Positions 18,368 through 27,962 of a stretch of 64,000 bases of DNA are shown here, piece by piece. The position numbers were made by a program, and so were the translations under genes. Origin of the DNA: JANMDU01 sp031376455 (GTDB lineage: Bacteria; Pseudomonadota; Gammaproteobacteria; Burkholderiales; Burkholderiaceae_C); NCBI GenBank assembly GCA_031376455.1, contig JANMDU010000001.1:136100-200099 (forward strand), written 5' to 3'. The notes under the pieces are model-generated. The model was not told the origin of the DNA. It saw nothing but the letters and a program-made list of their open reading frames with translations, and did no database searches. Positions within the stretch are counted from its first letter, which is position 1. Each line of letters opens with the position of its first letter.

Positions 18368-20143
18368 CTAGCTAAACTCGGGAATGTTTGCTGCTGCGGC
18401 AGAATAACTTGCTCCCAGTACCCAAGCCCGGCACTCAGGGCGTTTGGCCCATTCTGACACCATTTTTCCACCGGCGCTTTTATGTAGTTCGTCATTTACT
18501 TGTTCTGCCCAAAGTGCAATCTGGTTCAGAAGCTCAGGGGAAATCGCTTGCTTGCTGTATACGCTTTCGAGACGGATTCGATCCCCTAATTTTTCTGAAA
18601 GTAGCGACACTGTGTACGCAACAACGTTTGCTTGGAAGGCTTGGAACATTGGACGAATGAGCTTCTGCGCCTCGCGAAAAATCTTGGCTTTGGCAATCAT
18701 TGCTTTGTACTCCGTCACCGTTGGCAAGGGAGCCTCTTGCCCGTCGACGGGCGTTAGCCCGGCCATAAAGCGGTCGAAGTTTTTCTGTGATCCAAGACTG
18801 ACAATGTCGGGCTTTTTATCCCAAGCGTTTATGTATTTTGCCAAGTCGGTTTTAGTGATGCGCCGCGCCGCGGGGATCGCGTCCTTCAATGCTTTTAGTT
18901 TTGCCGGCGTCGTGCCCTCGCGCGCCAACATCGTGCTGTAGCTTCCTGACGCTCGCTCGTAAAACCACTGGCTAACACCGTCCGGGCAGAACACAGTGCG
19001 CGAGAGTTTCTCGATCTCGACGTGAAACGGCTTATTCGCCGACAGATCGGACTGACGCACAGCGTTTTGGCTATTTGCATACCGAGAAATATCCGAGACC
19101 AAAGCCTCTTCTTTCGTCGCGTCGTCATCGCGCATAACGATGATCTTGGCAGGAACGCGCACTCGGCTCAGGTCGGTCTCGGGATACTTCTTTTTTGTGA
19201 AGTAGATTGAAGCAGTCGTTTGTCCGCCGTTGACAATTTGAAGGCCTTTGAGCCACAGGATGCCGGTGGAGCCTTCGCCCCCCGCCTTATCCAGCTCCAT
19301 CTTGTCGGCGACGATCACGATGCCGTTGTTGTAGGCCATGAAACGTTCGGGGGCGGTGCGCAGGGTAGTTTGAATGCCAGCGTTCACGCCCTTGCCTTTA
19401 ACGCTTAAAAACGAGCGGACGTTGGCTTCAAGTAGGCGCGCTCCGAATTGCTCGTACAGCAGTCGCAGCGCCTCTGCGGGAATGGCCGTCAGGGCGTAGT
19501 CGTAATCACTTTCGCCAGGGACGTAGACGCAGGGCAGAGGGCCGCCGCACACCAATTTGAAATCGACGATCAGCTCGTCGCGAGGTTTGCCCTCGGACCA
19601 GTGGCGGTGGAGGCGCTGGATGTCCATGACTTCCAGCCGCACGGCTTTGCCGCCAATGTCGCGCGTCTTGAAGCTCTTGGACTTGGCGACTCTGTCGGTG
19701 ATGACATAGACGCGAATTTGCTCGAGGTCGTCATAGATGGCTTGCAGAGTCTCTGCCAGCGAGCGCACGTCGCTCGAAGGGTCCAGCTTGGGAGCCATCT
19801 TGCCCTCCGCGCACAGCGTTAGGAAGCGCAGGCATTGCTCCACAGCCGTCTTGGTGTCGGCGTCGGGGATGGCTATTGGCTCTTCGGCGTTCGCATACAA
19901 GCTCACGAAGAGGTCGAGCTGATCGCCTTCTTCCGAAATTGAGTACCCGCTAAGGCGAAGGTTTGCGTTTCCCACCTTGCCCTCGAAGTGGCATTCCACC
20001 GGCTCGAAGGTCATGCCGATGTCCGACATGTGTTCCATGACGATACCGCAGAACACCAGTTCCTCGTAAAGGGCGCCGTCGCGCATTTGCGCTTTGACCG
20101 CGCTCTGCGTCTCGCGTAGGAATTCAGACAGATCCATATTCAA
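18368..20143 (-). CDS. AIPR (abortive-infection phage-resistance) family protein
   Basis: The 591-residue protein contains the AIPR core at about 235-480. Key pieces are ANVRSFLSVKGKGVNAGI, MAYNNGIVIVAD, LKGLQIVNGGQTTASIYF and a later SQNAVRQSDLSANKPFH. AIPR proteins are linked to phage resistance and restriction clusters; the biochemical activity is not settled. It is the last gene of the five-gene operon, and its ATG overlaps the stop of the nuclease gene (ATGA). Its start is therefore well supported. Confidence 0.9.
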   Translation of the reverse strand: MNMDLSEFLRETQSAVKAQMRDGALYEELVFCGIVMEHMSDIGMTFEPVECHFEGKVGNANLRLSGYSISEEGDQLDLFVSLYANAEEPIAIPDADTKTAVEQCLRFLTLCAEGKMAPKLDPSSDVRSLAETLQAIYDDLEQIRVYVITDRVAKSKSFKTRDIGGKAVRLEVMDIQRLHRHWSEGKPRDELIVDFKLVCGGPLPCVYVPGESDYDYALTAIPAEALRLLYEQFGARLLEANVRSFLSVKGKGVNAGIQTTLRTAPERFMAYNNGIVIVADKMELDKAGGEGSTGILWLKGLQIVNGGQTTASIYFTKKKYPETDLSRVRVPAKIIVMRDDDATKEEALVSDISRYANSQNAVRQSDLSANKPFHVEIEKLSRTVFCPDGVSQWFYERASGSYSTMLAREGTTPAKLKALKDAIPAARRITKTDLAKYINAWDKKPDIVSLGSQKNFDRFMAGLTPVDGQEAPLPTVTEYKAMIAKAKIFREAQKLIRPMFQAFQANVVAYTVSLLSEKLGDRIRLESVYSKQAISPELLNQIALWAEQVNDELHKSAGGKMVSEWAKRPECRAWVLGASYSAAAANIPEFS

Positions 20144-21150
20144 ATCGCTCCAAGTTGTTTGAGTGCTGCATCGACCCCTATGTTGTCGCCCGGCGCTTTG
20201 TCCAAGTCGATTTCATAAATGGCTCGCGTGATCCCAGTGGGCGCGGTGCCGGGAGTCAGCCGTGGAAAGCCCTCGCCGACTTTGACTACCCGGATGTCGT
20301 TCAAAACGAATCGGCGGTGGTAGCGGCCGTCGTGCGAGTCGATGTAGCCCGCCGCTAGAAGCCGCTCGGAAAGCAGTCGAACGGCCTCCGCGTCGCCGTG
20401 GATTGCTGCGCGCATGGCCGCGACGAATTCTGGAAGATTCTGCCCGGATTCGACTTGGCGAAACCGGGTGCCCGCCACGAACAAAGGCTGGCGGACCGAA
20501 TCGTCGAGTTGCTCGAGCGAACCGATTTTGGCAGGGAAGCCCTTAGCCGAGAGGGTGGCCTTGGTTTCCAACGCCCCTGTGCCAATTTCAAAATCCTGAA
20601 CCCCGTCGAGCGGTCCGACCCATGACTCGATAGCTTGCGCGGCGGCGACTCCCGCGCCGACGATCGTGCTTAGCAAAACAAGCTCGCCAACCAGACCGAT
20701 TTCCGCTTCTGGGCTCAGTGCTTGAGTGCCCTTGCGCATGAACTCTTGCCATGCGCCCACGCGACCGATGCAGACGCGGGCGAGTCGCGCTTCATCGGCA
20801 CCTGCTGTCACCGCGTCGTCCAACGCCCCGATGACATCGCATGACATGGCCGCGAACAGATCGGTACTTCCCGCGAACTTGCGGGACAAGGCGATCCAGA
20901 GTTTACCTGCGCCCTCGAGATCGGCGCGCTCCACGGAAAATCCCTGGCCCTCGGGGAGTTTGTCGGCGGCGGGGATTTTTGCCGAGGGGAACCCGACCAG
21001 CACTGCTTCAGCGTTGTCCGGAGACCGGCGTCCCGCGCGCACGTCCAGCGGACCCGAAGGCGGCAGGGCGATCGAGCGCCAGCCGGGCTCTGTATCATCG
21101 CCAGTGAGCGACGACCATGCCAATAGAAAGTCTTTACTCGGACGGGCCAT
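20140..21150 (-). CDS. PD-(D/E)XK nuclease family protein (DUF4420)
   Basis: The 336-residue protein matches the DUF4420 group of restriction-type nucleases. A candidate active site is visible: Glu156 in GLVGELVLL, Asp186 in GVQDFEIG, and Glu195-x-Lys197 in GALETKAT. This would be the DNA-cutting subunit of the system. The start at 21150 overlaps the end of the Z1 gene by 17 bases and the stop overlaps the AIPR start. Strong G+C bias matches the neighbouring operon genes. Confidence 0.88.
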   Translation of the reverse strand: MARPSKDFLLAWSSLTGDDTEPGWRSIALPPSGPLDVRAGRRSPDNAEAVLVGFPSAKIPAADKLPEGQGFSVERADLEGAGKLWIALSRKFAGSTDLFAAMSCDVIGALDDAVTAGADEARLARVCIGRVGAWQEFMRKGTQALSPEAEIGLVGELVLLSTIVGAGVAAAQAIESWVGPLDGVQDFEIGTGALETKATLSAKGFPAKIGSLEQLDDSVRQPLFVAGTRFRQVESGQNLPEFVAAMRAAIHGDAEAVRLLSERLLAAGYIDSHDGRYHRRFVLNDIRVVKVGEGFPRLTPGTAPTGITRAIYEIDLDKAPGDNIGVDAALKQLGAI

Positions 21151-24046
21151 ATTCTTGCTCCCAGTACAGAAGGTTCACTTCGTATTCGACCTGGATCGCG
21201 CTATCGCTCGACGGGAATGCGATGGCGAAGGCCATGATGGGTTTTTCCCAGCTGGGCACGATCAGCTTTTCTGGAAGCTTGTCCTTGCCCGCGTAGGGGG
21301 AGAGTGGATAAAGAAGCAGTAACCCGCGATCGGCGGAGCCGCCAAGCTGTGTGCGGGCCATGCGGATGCCTTTGCCGCTGGGGATGGTTGGCGGCGAGAC
21401 GCGGCCTCGCGCGGGGTCGGGCTTCCAAGCGGCGCGGGTGAGCGCTAGGGCCTTGTGCCATGCGTCGTCGTCAAGGTCTATACCTTCGTCGGACGGGTCG
21501 GTGAGTACGCCGATAGCAAATTTGGCGGGATCAATGGGTTGGTCAGGATTCTTGGGGGCGTCGGGGGTGCGCATGGGGAATTTCTCGACGCAGATCCCGC
21601 CAGAGAAGACGTGCGGTTCACCGACACCGTCGCCCTCAGCTAAAAGTGCGACGCTCCATTGTTTCAACTGGCCAATCTCAACCATCTTCGTGATGAAGTC
21701 AGCAAGCACCGGGCCTTTCGCGCTCGTCGCGTTGGGGTGGGTGGCAAAAGAGCCCAAGAAGGAAAGAATTTTGGCCGCGTCGACATCCTTCCATAGGCTT
21801 GATCGCTTCCATTTGTCCGCGCTTCCGTCGCGCGCGTATTCGGGGCCGGGCACGTTTGGCGCGCCTATGGCAGCCAAAAGAGCGTCGGCGGCGGCCAGAT
21901 TGCCAGATTGGATTTTTGCGTCCCGGTGGAACAGGATGGTTTGAGGGCGCGTGCCGCTGTACGTGAGCGATAACGTCTGCGAATTACGCATTTTCAGCGG
22001 AGAGGTGATCGTCAGAATTTCATGCGATTTGACTTTTAGGCCGTATTGCTCGGGCGTCAGGCGCGCCTCAGCCATGAAGTCGAATTCTTCGCGCAGCTCT
22101 TCGGAAGCGTCGGCGATGTGGCCGAACCAGCTCACCAAATCCGGCGAGGTGTAAAGGCGGCAGAGGTCGAGGTATCCAGGGCGATAGCCGAACCAGCGGC
22201 CCATTTGCATGAGCGTGTCGTACATCCGCGTGGTGCGGATGAAATAGCTGATGCAGAGCCCCTCGAGCGTAAGGCCCCGAGCGAGTTTGTCGCCGCCCAC
22301 GGCGATGACCTTCAAGGCCGCGCCGGGAGCCGCGTAGTCGAGCGCGTCTTTGGCGGTGCCGTTGATGGATCGGACTTCGATGTCTTCCATGACAAGGGGC
22401 AGGGCGGCCAGAATTTCTTCCCAGCTAGGCATTGCGGGCGGGCGCTCATGGGGAGGCGAGAGCTCGGCGACTTCGTCGCGCGTCAGCGTGAAGTCGTCTT
22501 CCCATAGCTGCTGAAGTCTGGCAAGTAGCTCGGTTGCGTCGATTCCGCGGGTGATCTTCTGGCGCATGCGCCGCACGGTTTCTTCCACCTGTTCCCGGAC
22601 CAAGTTTTGAACCGCCACGAACCGGGTCGTGTGGATCAGCATGGAGCTGTGCTGCGAGCCTTGGCCGCGAAGCTCGCGGGCCGCGCACGCCAAAGCAAAA
22701 GAGTAGACCGCATCGCGCAACGACGGCGGAATGGTCTCTTGCCCGTTGTAAGTGGGCGTGTGGTTCTTGTTGTGCTTGGGTGGCATCCACCCCGTTTCGG
22801 TCTGGGGATCGTAGTTGTCCACGATGTCGCGGGTCAGCGGCAGTGCGCCAACGCGACCCTCTTTGGTCATGCGGCCAAAGAGGCGGGCAGGCCCAACATA
22901 GTTCGACGGGGCGGCCAAATTGATGATGAAGGAGCGCGGGAAAAGGTCCGGCCCTTCTTTTGCGGTCGCGCCTTTGTGGTGGATGAAAATGTTGGCGAAG
23001 GGCGTCGCGGTGTAGCCCACGTACGCCTTGCGGGTGAACGTGTGCAAAATCTGCCGGATCAAACTGTTGATTGTTTTGGGTTGGTGCTCTTCGTCGGCGG
23101 TGCCGTCTTCGTTGAACAGTTGCTCGCCCGTATCCACCGAGGCGTTGTCGGCTTCGTCGTCGATCATCAAAAGCGGCAGCTTGGTGATGAGCTTGCGCCC
23201 ATCCTCGATGTCGGTGGCGTCGGCCACGCGCGTTTGAAGCCAATTGAGCAGAGCCGTGAGCACCGTCTTTTGCTTCTTGACCACGAACAGCCATGGGCGC
23301 TCTTCCGGCGAAATGCCGTGAAAGCGCTTGGCCGCGACTTTGCTGAAATCGCCGTTGTCGGCTCGGGTCGTGGCCGAATTGGTTTTCAAGTCGTCGCCGA
23401 AATGGGCGACCCCAATGGCTCTTCCCGCGCCGCGGTCGTTGGTGGTCTCGTAGCCCAAGAAGCCCTCTTCAAGGCGCATTTGGGTTTGCGAGCGCAAATT
23501 GTTGTGCATGCCCGCCAAGACGATGATGATTTTGTAGCCTGCGTCTGCTGCCTTACAGATGAGTCCCGAATAGTTGCTGGTTTTGCCGGACTGCACATGG
23601 CCGACGACCAAGCCGCGGCGATCCCATGCGCTGGTTCGCAGCGGGTCTTCCAAGAGCTCTAGGATGTTGTCGGTGGCCTCGTCTAGGCCCTCGACAACCA
23701 CGCCGGAGAGCTTGTCTTCTTGGAAATCGCGGTAGCGTCGCCAGTAGTGCCAGTCCTGCTTGCGCGCGGCATTGAGCCAATCGAGGTGGCCCACGTCGTC
23801 CTTTAGTGTGGTGGCCTTGCCCATCCAATGGCTGAACCTCTGGATCAAGATGGAGACGGCCTGCTGCTGGTCGATGGTCAGAGGGCTGTCGGCTGCGAAC
23901 ATGTCGGCGGCCCGTTTCACCTTTTCGGCAATGAAAGACGGCGTGATCTTGGATTTGTCCTTTTCTGCCTTTATGAGTCGCTGCGCCGTGGCGACAACGT
24001 TCTCGAGCAATTCGCCTTGCACGGCGGCGGCTTCTGATTCGATCAT
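21134..24046 (-). CDS. Z1-domain superfamily II helicase/ATPase
   Basis: The 970-residue protein is a Z1-type ATPase known from MORC-linked restriction clusters. It shows Walker A GHVQSGKTS at 149-157, Walker B MIDDEADNAS (295-303), motif III YTATPFANIF (about 345-354), and the Z1 block GGDKLARGLTLEGL plus MGRWFGYRPGY near 584-625. The N- and C-terminal regions outside the helicase core are not recognised. It presumably moves on or remodels DNA for the nuclease. Its ATG overlaps the stop of the GHKL ATPase gene. Confidence 0.92.
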   Translation of the reverse strand: MIESEAAAVQGELLENVVATAQRLIKAEKDKSKITPSFIAEKVKRAADMFAADSPLTIDQQQAVSILIQRFSHWMGKATTLKDDVGHLDWLNAARKQDWHYWRRYRDFQEDKLSGVVVEGLDEATDNILELLEDPLRTSAWDRRGLVVGHVQSGKTSNYSGLICKAADAGYKIIIVLAGMHNNLRSQTQMRLEEGFLGYETTNDRGAGRAIGVAHFGDDLKTNSATTRADNGDFSKVAAKRFHGISPEERPWLFVVKKQKTVLTALLNWLQTRVADATDIEDGRKLITKLPLLMIDDEADNASVDTGEQLFNEDGTADEEHQPKTINSLIRQILHTFTRKAYVGYTATPFANIFIHHKGATAKEGPDLFPRSFIINLAAPSNYVGPARLFGRMTKEGRVGALPLTRDIVDNYDPQTETGWMPPKHNKNHTPTYNGQETIPPSLRDAVYSFALACAARELRGQGSQHSSMLIHTTRFVAVQNLVREQVEETVRRMRQKITRGIDATELLARLQQLWEDDFTLTRDEVAELSPPHERPPAMPSWEEILAALPLVMEDIEVRSINGTAKDALDYAAPGAALKVIAVGGDKLARGLTLEGLCISYFIRTTRMYDTLMQMGRWFGYRPGYLDLCRLYTSPDLVSWFGHIADASEELREEFDFMAEARLTPEQYGLKVKSHEILTITSPLKMRNSQTLSLTYSGTRPQTILFHRDAKIQSGNLAAADALLAAIGAPNVPGPEYARDGSADKWKRSSLWKDVDAAKILSFLGSFATHPNATSAKGPVLADFITKMVEIGQLKQWSVALLAEGDGVGEPHVFSGGICVEKFPMRTPDAPKNPDQPIDPAKFAIGVLTDPSDEGIDLDDDAWHKALALTRAAWKPDPARGRVSPPTIPSGKGIRMARTQLGGSADRGLLLLYPLSPYAGKDKLPEKLIVPSWEKPIMAFAIAFPSSDSAIQVEYEVNLLYWEQEYGPSE

Positions 24047-25545
24047 TTATCCAGTCCCAGTTTTGCGACGAGCGCAGGGTATTTTTGGAAAGGTTCCGTG
24101 CGCAAAAGGGATTTGCGGGCTTCTTCGGCGGTCAGCCCCTTTCGTTCAATGAGGTCATCGAACAGCACCTGAGCCACCTCGATGATGGCCTCGTTGGGTT
24201 CGCCTTCGAATCCGTTGCGCGGCGTTTCTTTATTTTCGGCGGTGTCGAGCCAGATGCGTTGCACCGGCACCGTTTCCTCGATCACGCGGAGCATGGACTT
24301 GACCAGCGGCTCCAAGGCTCCAGCGTTGGCCAGCACTGCGGCGACCGAGGGGTGGGTCTCTTCGATTCGATACCGAATACCTGCCTTCACCCGTTCGGCC
24401 CGCCATGCCTGTTTGATCGGCACATTTTTCTTCAAGGAAATTGGAGAGCCGCGGTAAGCGAACACTCGCCGAGCTTGTTCTCGCGTGTTTTCCGCCAAAG
24501 TTGTTAGCCAAGGACGCAGCGCGACCGGAGGGCGTGCGGTCGATTTTCGAACGTCGATTTTCCAGTCGGCATCCGCCGTATTGGGGATGTCGATTCTGAT
24601 GCGGGCCAACCGATGGGCTTCTTCTCTGTTCCACGCGCGGCCGTTGCCAAGTGGGCTGCTAAGGCCGAGCCATCCGCCAGCCAATAAAAGCCTTTCGTTG
24701 CGATAGACGTAAAACCCTTGCTGTGCGGTCCATCCAGCCGGGCCTCCGTTAAGTTCAAAATCGTCTTTTGACAACATATCCCGGTGCGGCAAGACATGGC
24801 ACTGGACAGAAACATCGCCATAGCTTGTTGCGTGATGTGTGATTGGCGACGTCCATTTTGCTGGGTGTCCAGACATAAATGGGTCCCAAGGAATGACGGG
24901 CTTCCCATTCAATAGCAGTTTTAATCTCGCATGAGGACCTTGGATAAGCCGATGGAAAACCATCGCCAGATGCGACTCGACGTTATCTACAAGAGTGTTG
25001 AAATCGTTGGAGGTGTAGCCGTCGGAGACGATGCGGTCCATTGCCTCCCATAGAACCAAAGTGCCCGTGGGCTTACTTTCAAGGTCGGCTAGGTAGGGCT
25101 TGGAGCCCTTGGCTGGCCCCTCGAAAAGCAGCCAATCGCTATCGGGACGTGCAGCTAATTCTTCCAGATCCCAGCGCAGGCAGCTTTGTACGCCGTCCTT
25201 TGTGGAGGCGACCGTGAGCCTTCGGCACTGTGAGAACGACGCAGTTTTAAGTCCAATGCCGAAGCGGCCAAGATCGCGGGCATCGCGCGCGTCGAGCGGA
25301 TTTTTGTCGCCAAGGCGCAGTGCGCTCTCAAGCTCGCCATCATCCATGCCGGGCCCATCATCAAGAATGGAGATTCGGCTACTCGCGCCATCCCACACGA
25401 ACTCGATGCGGGCTTCTTTCGCGCCCGCAGAAATGCTGTTGTCGACGATGTCAGCCAACGCGGCGGCGGTGGAGTATCCGAGCCCGCGAAGGGACTCGAG
25501 CATGGCCGCTGCGCGCGGCGGTGCGGTGCGAGTTTTATGCGTCAT
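24043..25545 (-). CDS. MORC/MutL-like GHKL ATPase
   Basis: The 500-residue protein has an N-terminal GHKL ATP-binding domain: ALADIVDNSISAGA (29-42), ILDDGPGMDDGE (60-71) and GRFGIGLKTASFSQ (93-106). The usual catalytic Glu of the N-box appears as Asp32, a conservative change. This family was described as the MutL/MORC-like partner of Z1 helicases in restriction clusters; it likely acts as an ATP-gated DNA clamp or sensor. The ATG at 25545 is chosen because it overlaps the sigma-gene stop as ATGA; an upstream start at 25569 is less likely. Confidence 0.9.
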   Translation of the reverse strand: MTHKTRTAPPRAAAMLESLRGLGYSTAAALADIVDNSISAGAKEARIEFVWDGASSRISILDDGPGMDDGELESALRLGDKNPLDARDARDLGRFGIGLKTASFSQCRRLTVASTKDGVQSCLRWDLEELAARPDSDWLLFEGPAKGSKPYLADLESKPTGTLVLWEAMDRIVSDGYTSNDFNTLVDNVESHLAMVFHRLIQGPHARLKLLLNGKPVIPWDPFMSGHPAKWTSPITHHATSYGDVSVQCHVLPHRDMLSKDDFELNGGPAGWTAQQGFYVYRNERLLLAGGWLGLSSPLGNGRAWNREEAHRLARIRIDIPNTADADWKIDVRKSTARPPVALRPWLTTLAENTREQARRVFAYRGSPISLKKNVPIKQAWRAERVKAGIRYRIEETHPSVAAVLANAGALEPLVKSMLRVIEETVPVQRIWLDTAENKETPRNGFEGEPNEAIIEVAQVLFDDLIERKGLTAEEARKSLLRTEPFQKYPALVAKLGLDK

Positions 25546-27791
25546 CGCCAAAACCCTTTGCCAAGCCAAAACTTGAATCCTTGATCGACCAATTTTCGGA
25601 CTAGCGGTCTAGGGGGAGTCAGGGGGGTGTTGCTGAAGTCTATCCAGATGACATTCTCGGTGCCATTTCTCTCAACCTTGACCGTGGCTCCGAGCACGGT
25701 GGCCGAGTCTAAAAGCTTCTGGACAGGTACTGATACTTGAAGTGGGCACGTCGTGGTTTTATTTGGGTCATTGTTGAGGGTCGAGATTTCTACCGGGCCA
25801 GCAAGATTTTTGAGCGTGTTTGGCCGGGCCGGCTTGGCTGCGACGGCATCGGCCAGTTTTTTGAGTTGGGCCGCATTTACTGGGGCGCAAGAAGCGTCAT
25901 CATCCTTGTCTTCGTCGCTCTCGGGGCGTCCGGGCGGGTTGGGGCCATTGAGCGCAGCCAGCAGAGCATCGAGGCGACCAGGGTGTTTTAGGTGGCGGAT
26001 GGCTTTGGACTCTATTTGTCTAATGCGCTCGCGCGTGACGCCCATTCGGGTTCCAATTTCGTCCAAGGTCATGACATCGGCCTCGCCGATGCCAAACCGC
26101 ATTCTGAGAATGTTCTCATCCTTTAACTTGAGCGTACCTAGAATTTTGTGGACCATTTTTGTTAGATCGCGATCGGAAACTATGTCCATTGGATCTGGTG
26201 ACGTGTATTCATCGCGCACATCCATGGCGATCAGCGCATCGATGTCGATTTCGTGAATAGGCAGGGGTTCGCCTGCAATCCTCATATAGGCAGCAACCTT
26301 GCGCGGGGACAATTCCACGAGTTCAGCGATTTCTTCAACAGTAGGTGCTTTTCCGCGGTCGATTTCATAGCTGCGCACGATACTTTCGATCCGTTGCAGC
26401 TTTTCGTGAATGTGGACGGGCACGCGGACAGTTCTGCCTTTGTCCGCGATATATCGGCTCACTTGCTGACGTATCCACCAAGTGGCGTACGTCGAGAACT
26501 TGAATCCCTTGCGCCAGTCGAAACGCTCAACGCCCTTCAAGAGGCCGATGTTTCCTTCTTGAAGTAAATCGTCCAGTGGCATACCGCTGAAAAGGTATTT
26601 CTTGGCGATGGAGTGAACCAGTTTTAGGTTCGCGACCGCCATACGATCCCTAGCGACCTTGTATGCCTGCATCGCGAGTCTGAACTCGCGGGCTGGCTCA
26701 TTCTCAGCTATCCATCCCGACTCGTACAAATTCAAAAGATAAGAGCCAGATAACCAAAGAGAGCTAAGCGCTTCACGTATTGCTTTGTTGTTGGATATAT
26801 GTTGTTTTTCCAGTGATCGAGCCATAGCCCAGAGGCGTTCCGCGTTCTCTGCGAAATCGGACAGCTCATCTTCTGGCGAGCCTTCATTGGAATCTTCCTG
26901 CCGTCTTTGGTTGCCCTCCGAGTCGTCTGCTGCTAAGTCTGGAATATCTTCCCGAGGTCCAGAAGACATCGAGCGAAGGGGCTTTGTTTTGGTTTTCACC
27001 AATTGCGCGGCTTTAAAGACAGCTTCTATTCCGGTATTAGACAAGGCCAATGCGTCTAGCGCCGCTTCCATGCTTTGCTCCATCGCGCTGCCAAGGGCAA
27101 CCTCTTCATCTGCGGTCAGCAGTGCGCAGTATTGGAAATCTCGCTGGTAAAGGCGCAACGTATCGTTGCGGCGCGACTCCAGTTGATCGATGAAATCAAG
27201 AGCCTCGTCGACGGTTTGTTCTTCGTCAGGAGCTTCGCGCGGTTCGACATGCACAATGAAGCTTTCATGATATGTGGAATATTCATGGCGCTCATCGGCT
27301 TCCGCGCCCAGATCATTGACGACCATGCGCAACATAGCTTCGGCAGCTGTATTGGGAGTTCGGTCGTCGTTGATCGTGAGGTCTTCGATGGCTTGGTTTG
27401 GCACGCTGCCTTCGCGCATCGCGCGAAGCAATAGTGAGCGCAAGCGCGTGCGTGCTTCCGCATCGTCTGCGCTTGGTCGTGACGAAGCGCGTTCGGGTAA
27501 AAAGATTTCTACGTCATTCCACTCCATGGAGTGGTCGATAGGGATGTGTTCTGATATCGCGTTTTGAATCTTAGAGGCAACGGCTAGTACCGTCTGGCTA
27601 CCTTTGGGTGTAGCAGGTTCGGTATCTGGTTCCCAGTCAGAAAGATCGGCAAGCGTGCCTCCATCGTCGAAGTTGATTTGGTGATTCGTCGTTCGCGGTT
27701 TTTGGTAGCAATCGTTGATATTGCTATGGTGTGCGGGCGTGCCAATCAGTAGGGCGCTTTCTAAGGGGGCGTCGATACGGGTGATAAGCAT
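25542..27791 (-). CDS. Large sigma-70 family factor heading the defense operon
   Basis: A 749-residue sigma factor. Region 1.2 is at about 210-245, region 2 at 384-455 (LDDLLQEGNIGLLKGVERFD, KFSTYATWWIRQQVSRYIAD), region 3 at 458-535, and region 4 at 545-605 (TLDEIGTRMGVTRERIRQIE). The promoter-contacting helices closely resemble RpoD, so -10/-35-type promoters are likely. Two parts are unusual: about 200 N-terminal residues with no match I recognise, and a 140-residue C-terminal extension after region 4 ending LVDQGFKFWLGKGFWR. It is the first gene of the operon and overlaps the GHKL gene. It may switch on the defense genes or redirect polymerase during infection (inference). Confidence 0.88.
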   Translation of the reverse strand: MLITRIDAPLESALLIGTPAHHSNINDCYQKPRTTNHQINFDDGGTLADLSDWEPDTEPATPKGSQTVLAVASKIQNAISEHIPIDHSMEWNDVEIFLPERASSRPSADDAEARTRLRSLLLRAMREGSVPNQAIEDLTINDDRTPNTAAEAMLRMVVNDLGAEADERHEYSTYHESFIVHVEPREAPDEEQTVDEALDFIDQLESRRNDTLRLYQRDFQYCALLTADEEVALGSAMEQSMEAALDALALSNTGIEAVFKAAQLVKTKTKPLRSMSSGPREDIPDLAADDSEGNQRRQEDSNEGSPEDELSDFAENAERLWAMARSLEKQHISNNKAIREALSSLWLSGSYLLNLYESGWIAENEPAREFRLAMQAYKVARDRMAVANLKLVHSIAKKYLFSGMPLDDLLQEGNIGLLKGVERFDWRKGFKFSTYATWWIRQQVSRYIADKGRTVRVPVHIHEKLQRIESIVRSYEIDRGKAPTVEEIAELVELSPRKVAAYMRIAGEPLPIHEIDIDALIAMDVRDEYTSPDPMDIVSDRDLTKMVHKILGTLKLKDENILRMRFGIGEADVMTLDEIGTRMGVTRERIRQIESKAIRHLKHPGRLDALLAALNGPNPPGRPESDEDKDDDASCAPVNAAQLKKLADAVAAKPARPNTLKNLAGPVEISTLNNDPNKTTTCPLQVSVPVQKLLDSATVLGATVKVERNGTENVIWIDFSNTPLTPPRPLVRKLVDQGFKFWLGKGFWR

Positions 27792-27796
27792 ATTAA

Positions 27797-27874
27797 CGAA
27801 TCTTAGCGCGGTTGCGCATCCTGTATGTGTTGGCCGATATCAATCTCTCGCGTGAGGTGGTGTATGCCGCGTGA
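27797..27874 (+). pseudogene. Possible relic of the 3' end of a MntA-type nucleotidyltransferase gene
   Basis: The plus strand is open for 25 codons after a stop at 27794 and ends in LADINLSREVVYAA and TGA. The stop overlaps the start of a HepT-like fragment, which is how MntA/HepT gene pairs are usually joined. The identification rests mainly on this context and is tentative. Confidence 0.35.
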
Positions 27875-27962
27875 TCCGCGCGCTTGGTTGTGGGATGTGC
27901 AGCAGGCGAGCGAGGCGATTGCTGAGTTCTTAGCTGATTTTTATAACAAAACTGGCAGATAG
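27864..27962 (+). pseudogene. Truncated HepT-like (DUF86) gene start
   Basis: A 32-codon frame begins MPRDPRAWLWDVQQASEAIA, which looks like the N terminus of HepT/DUF86 proteins. It stops after FYNKTGR where an SIA element begins. The rest of the roughly 110-residue protein is missing, so this is a relic at the outer edge of the defense operon. Confidence 0.5.

Noticed and set aside
22607..23662. 351-codon plus-strand open frame opposite the Z1 gene
   Set aside because: High G+C produces long antisense frames here; the minus-strand gene has all Z1 motifs and overlaps its neighbours correctly.
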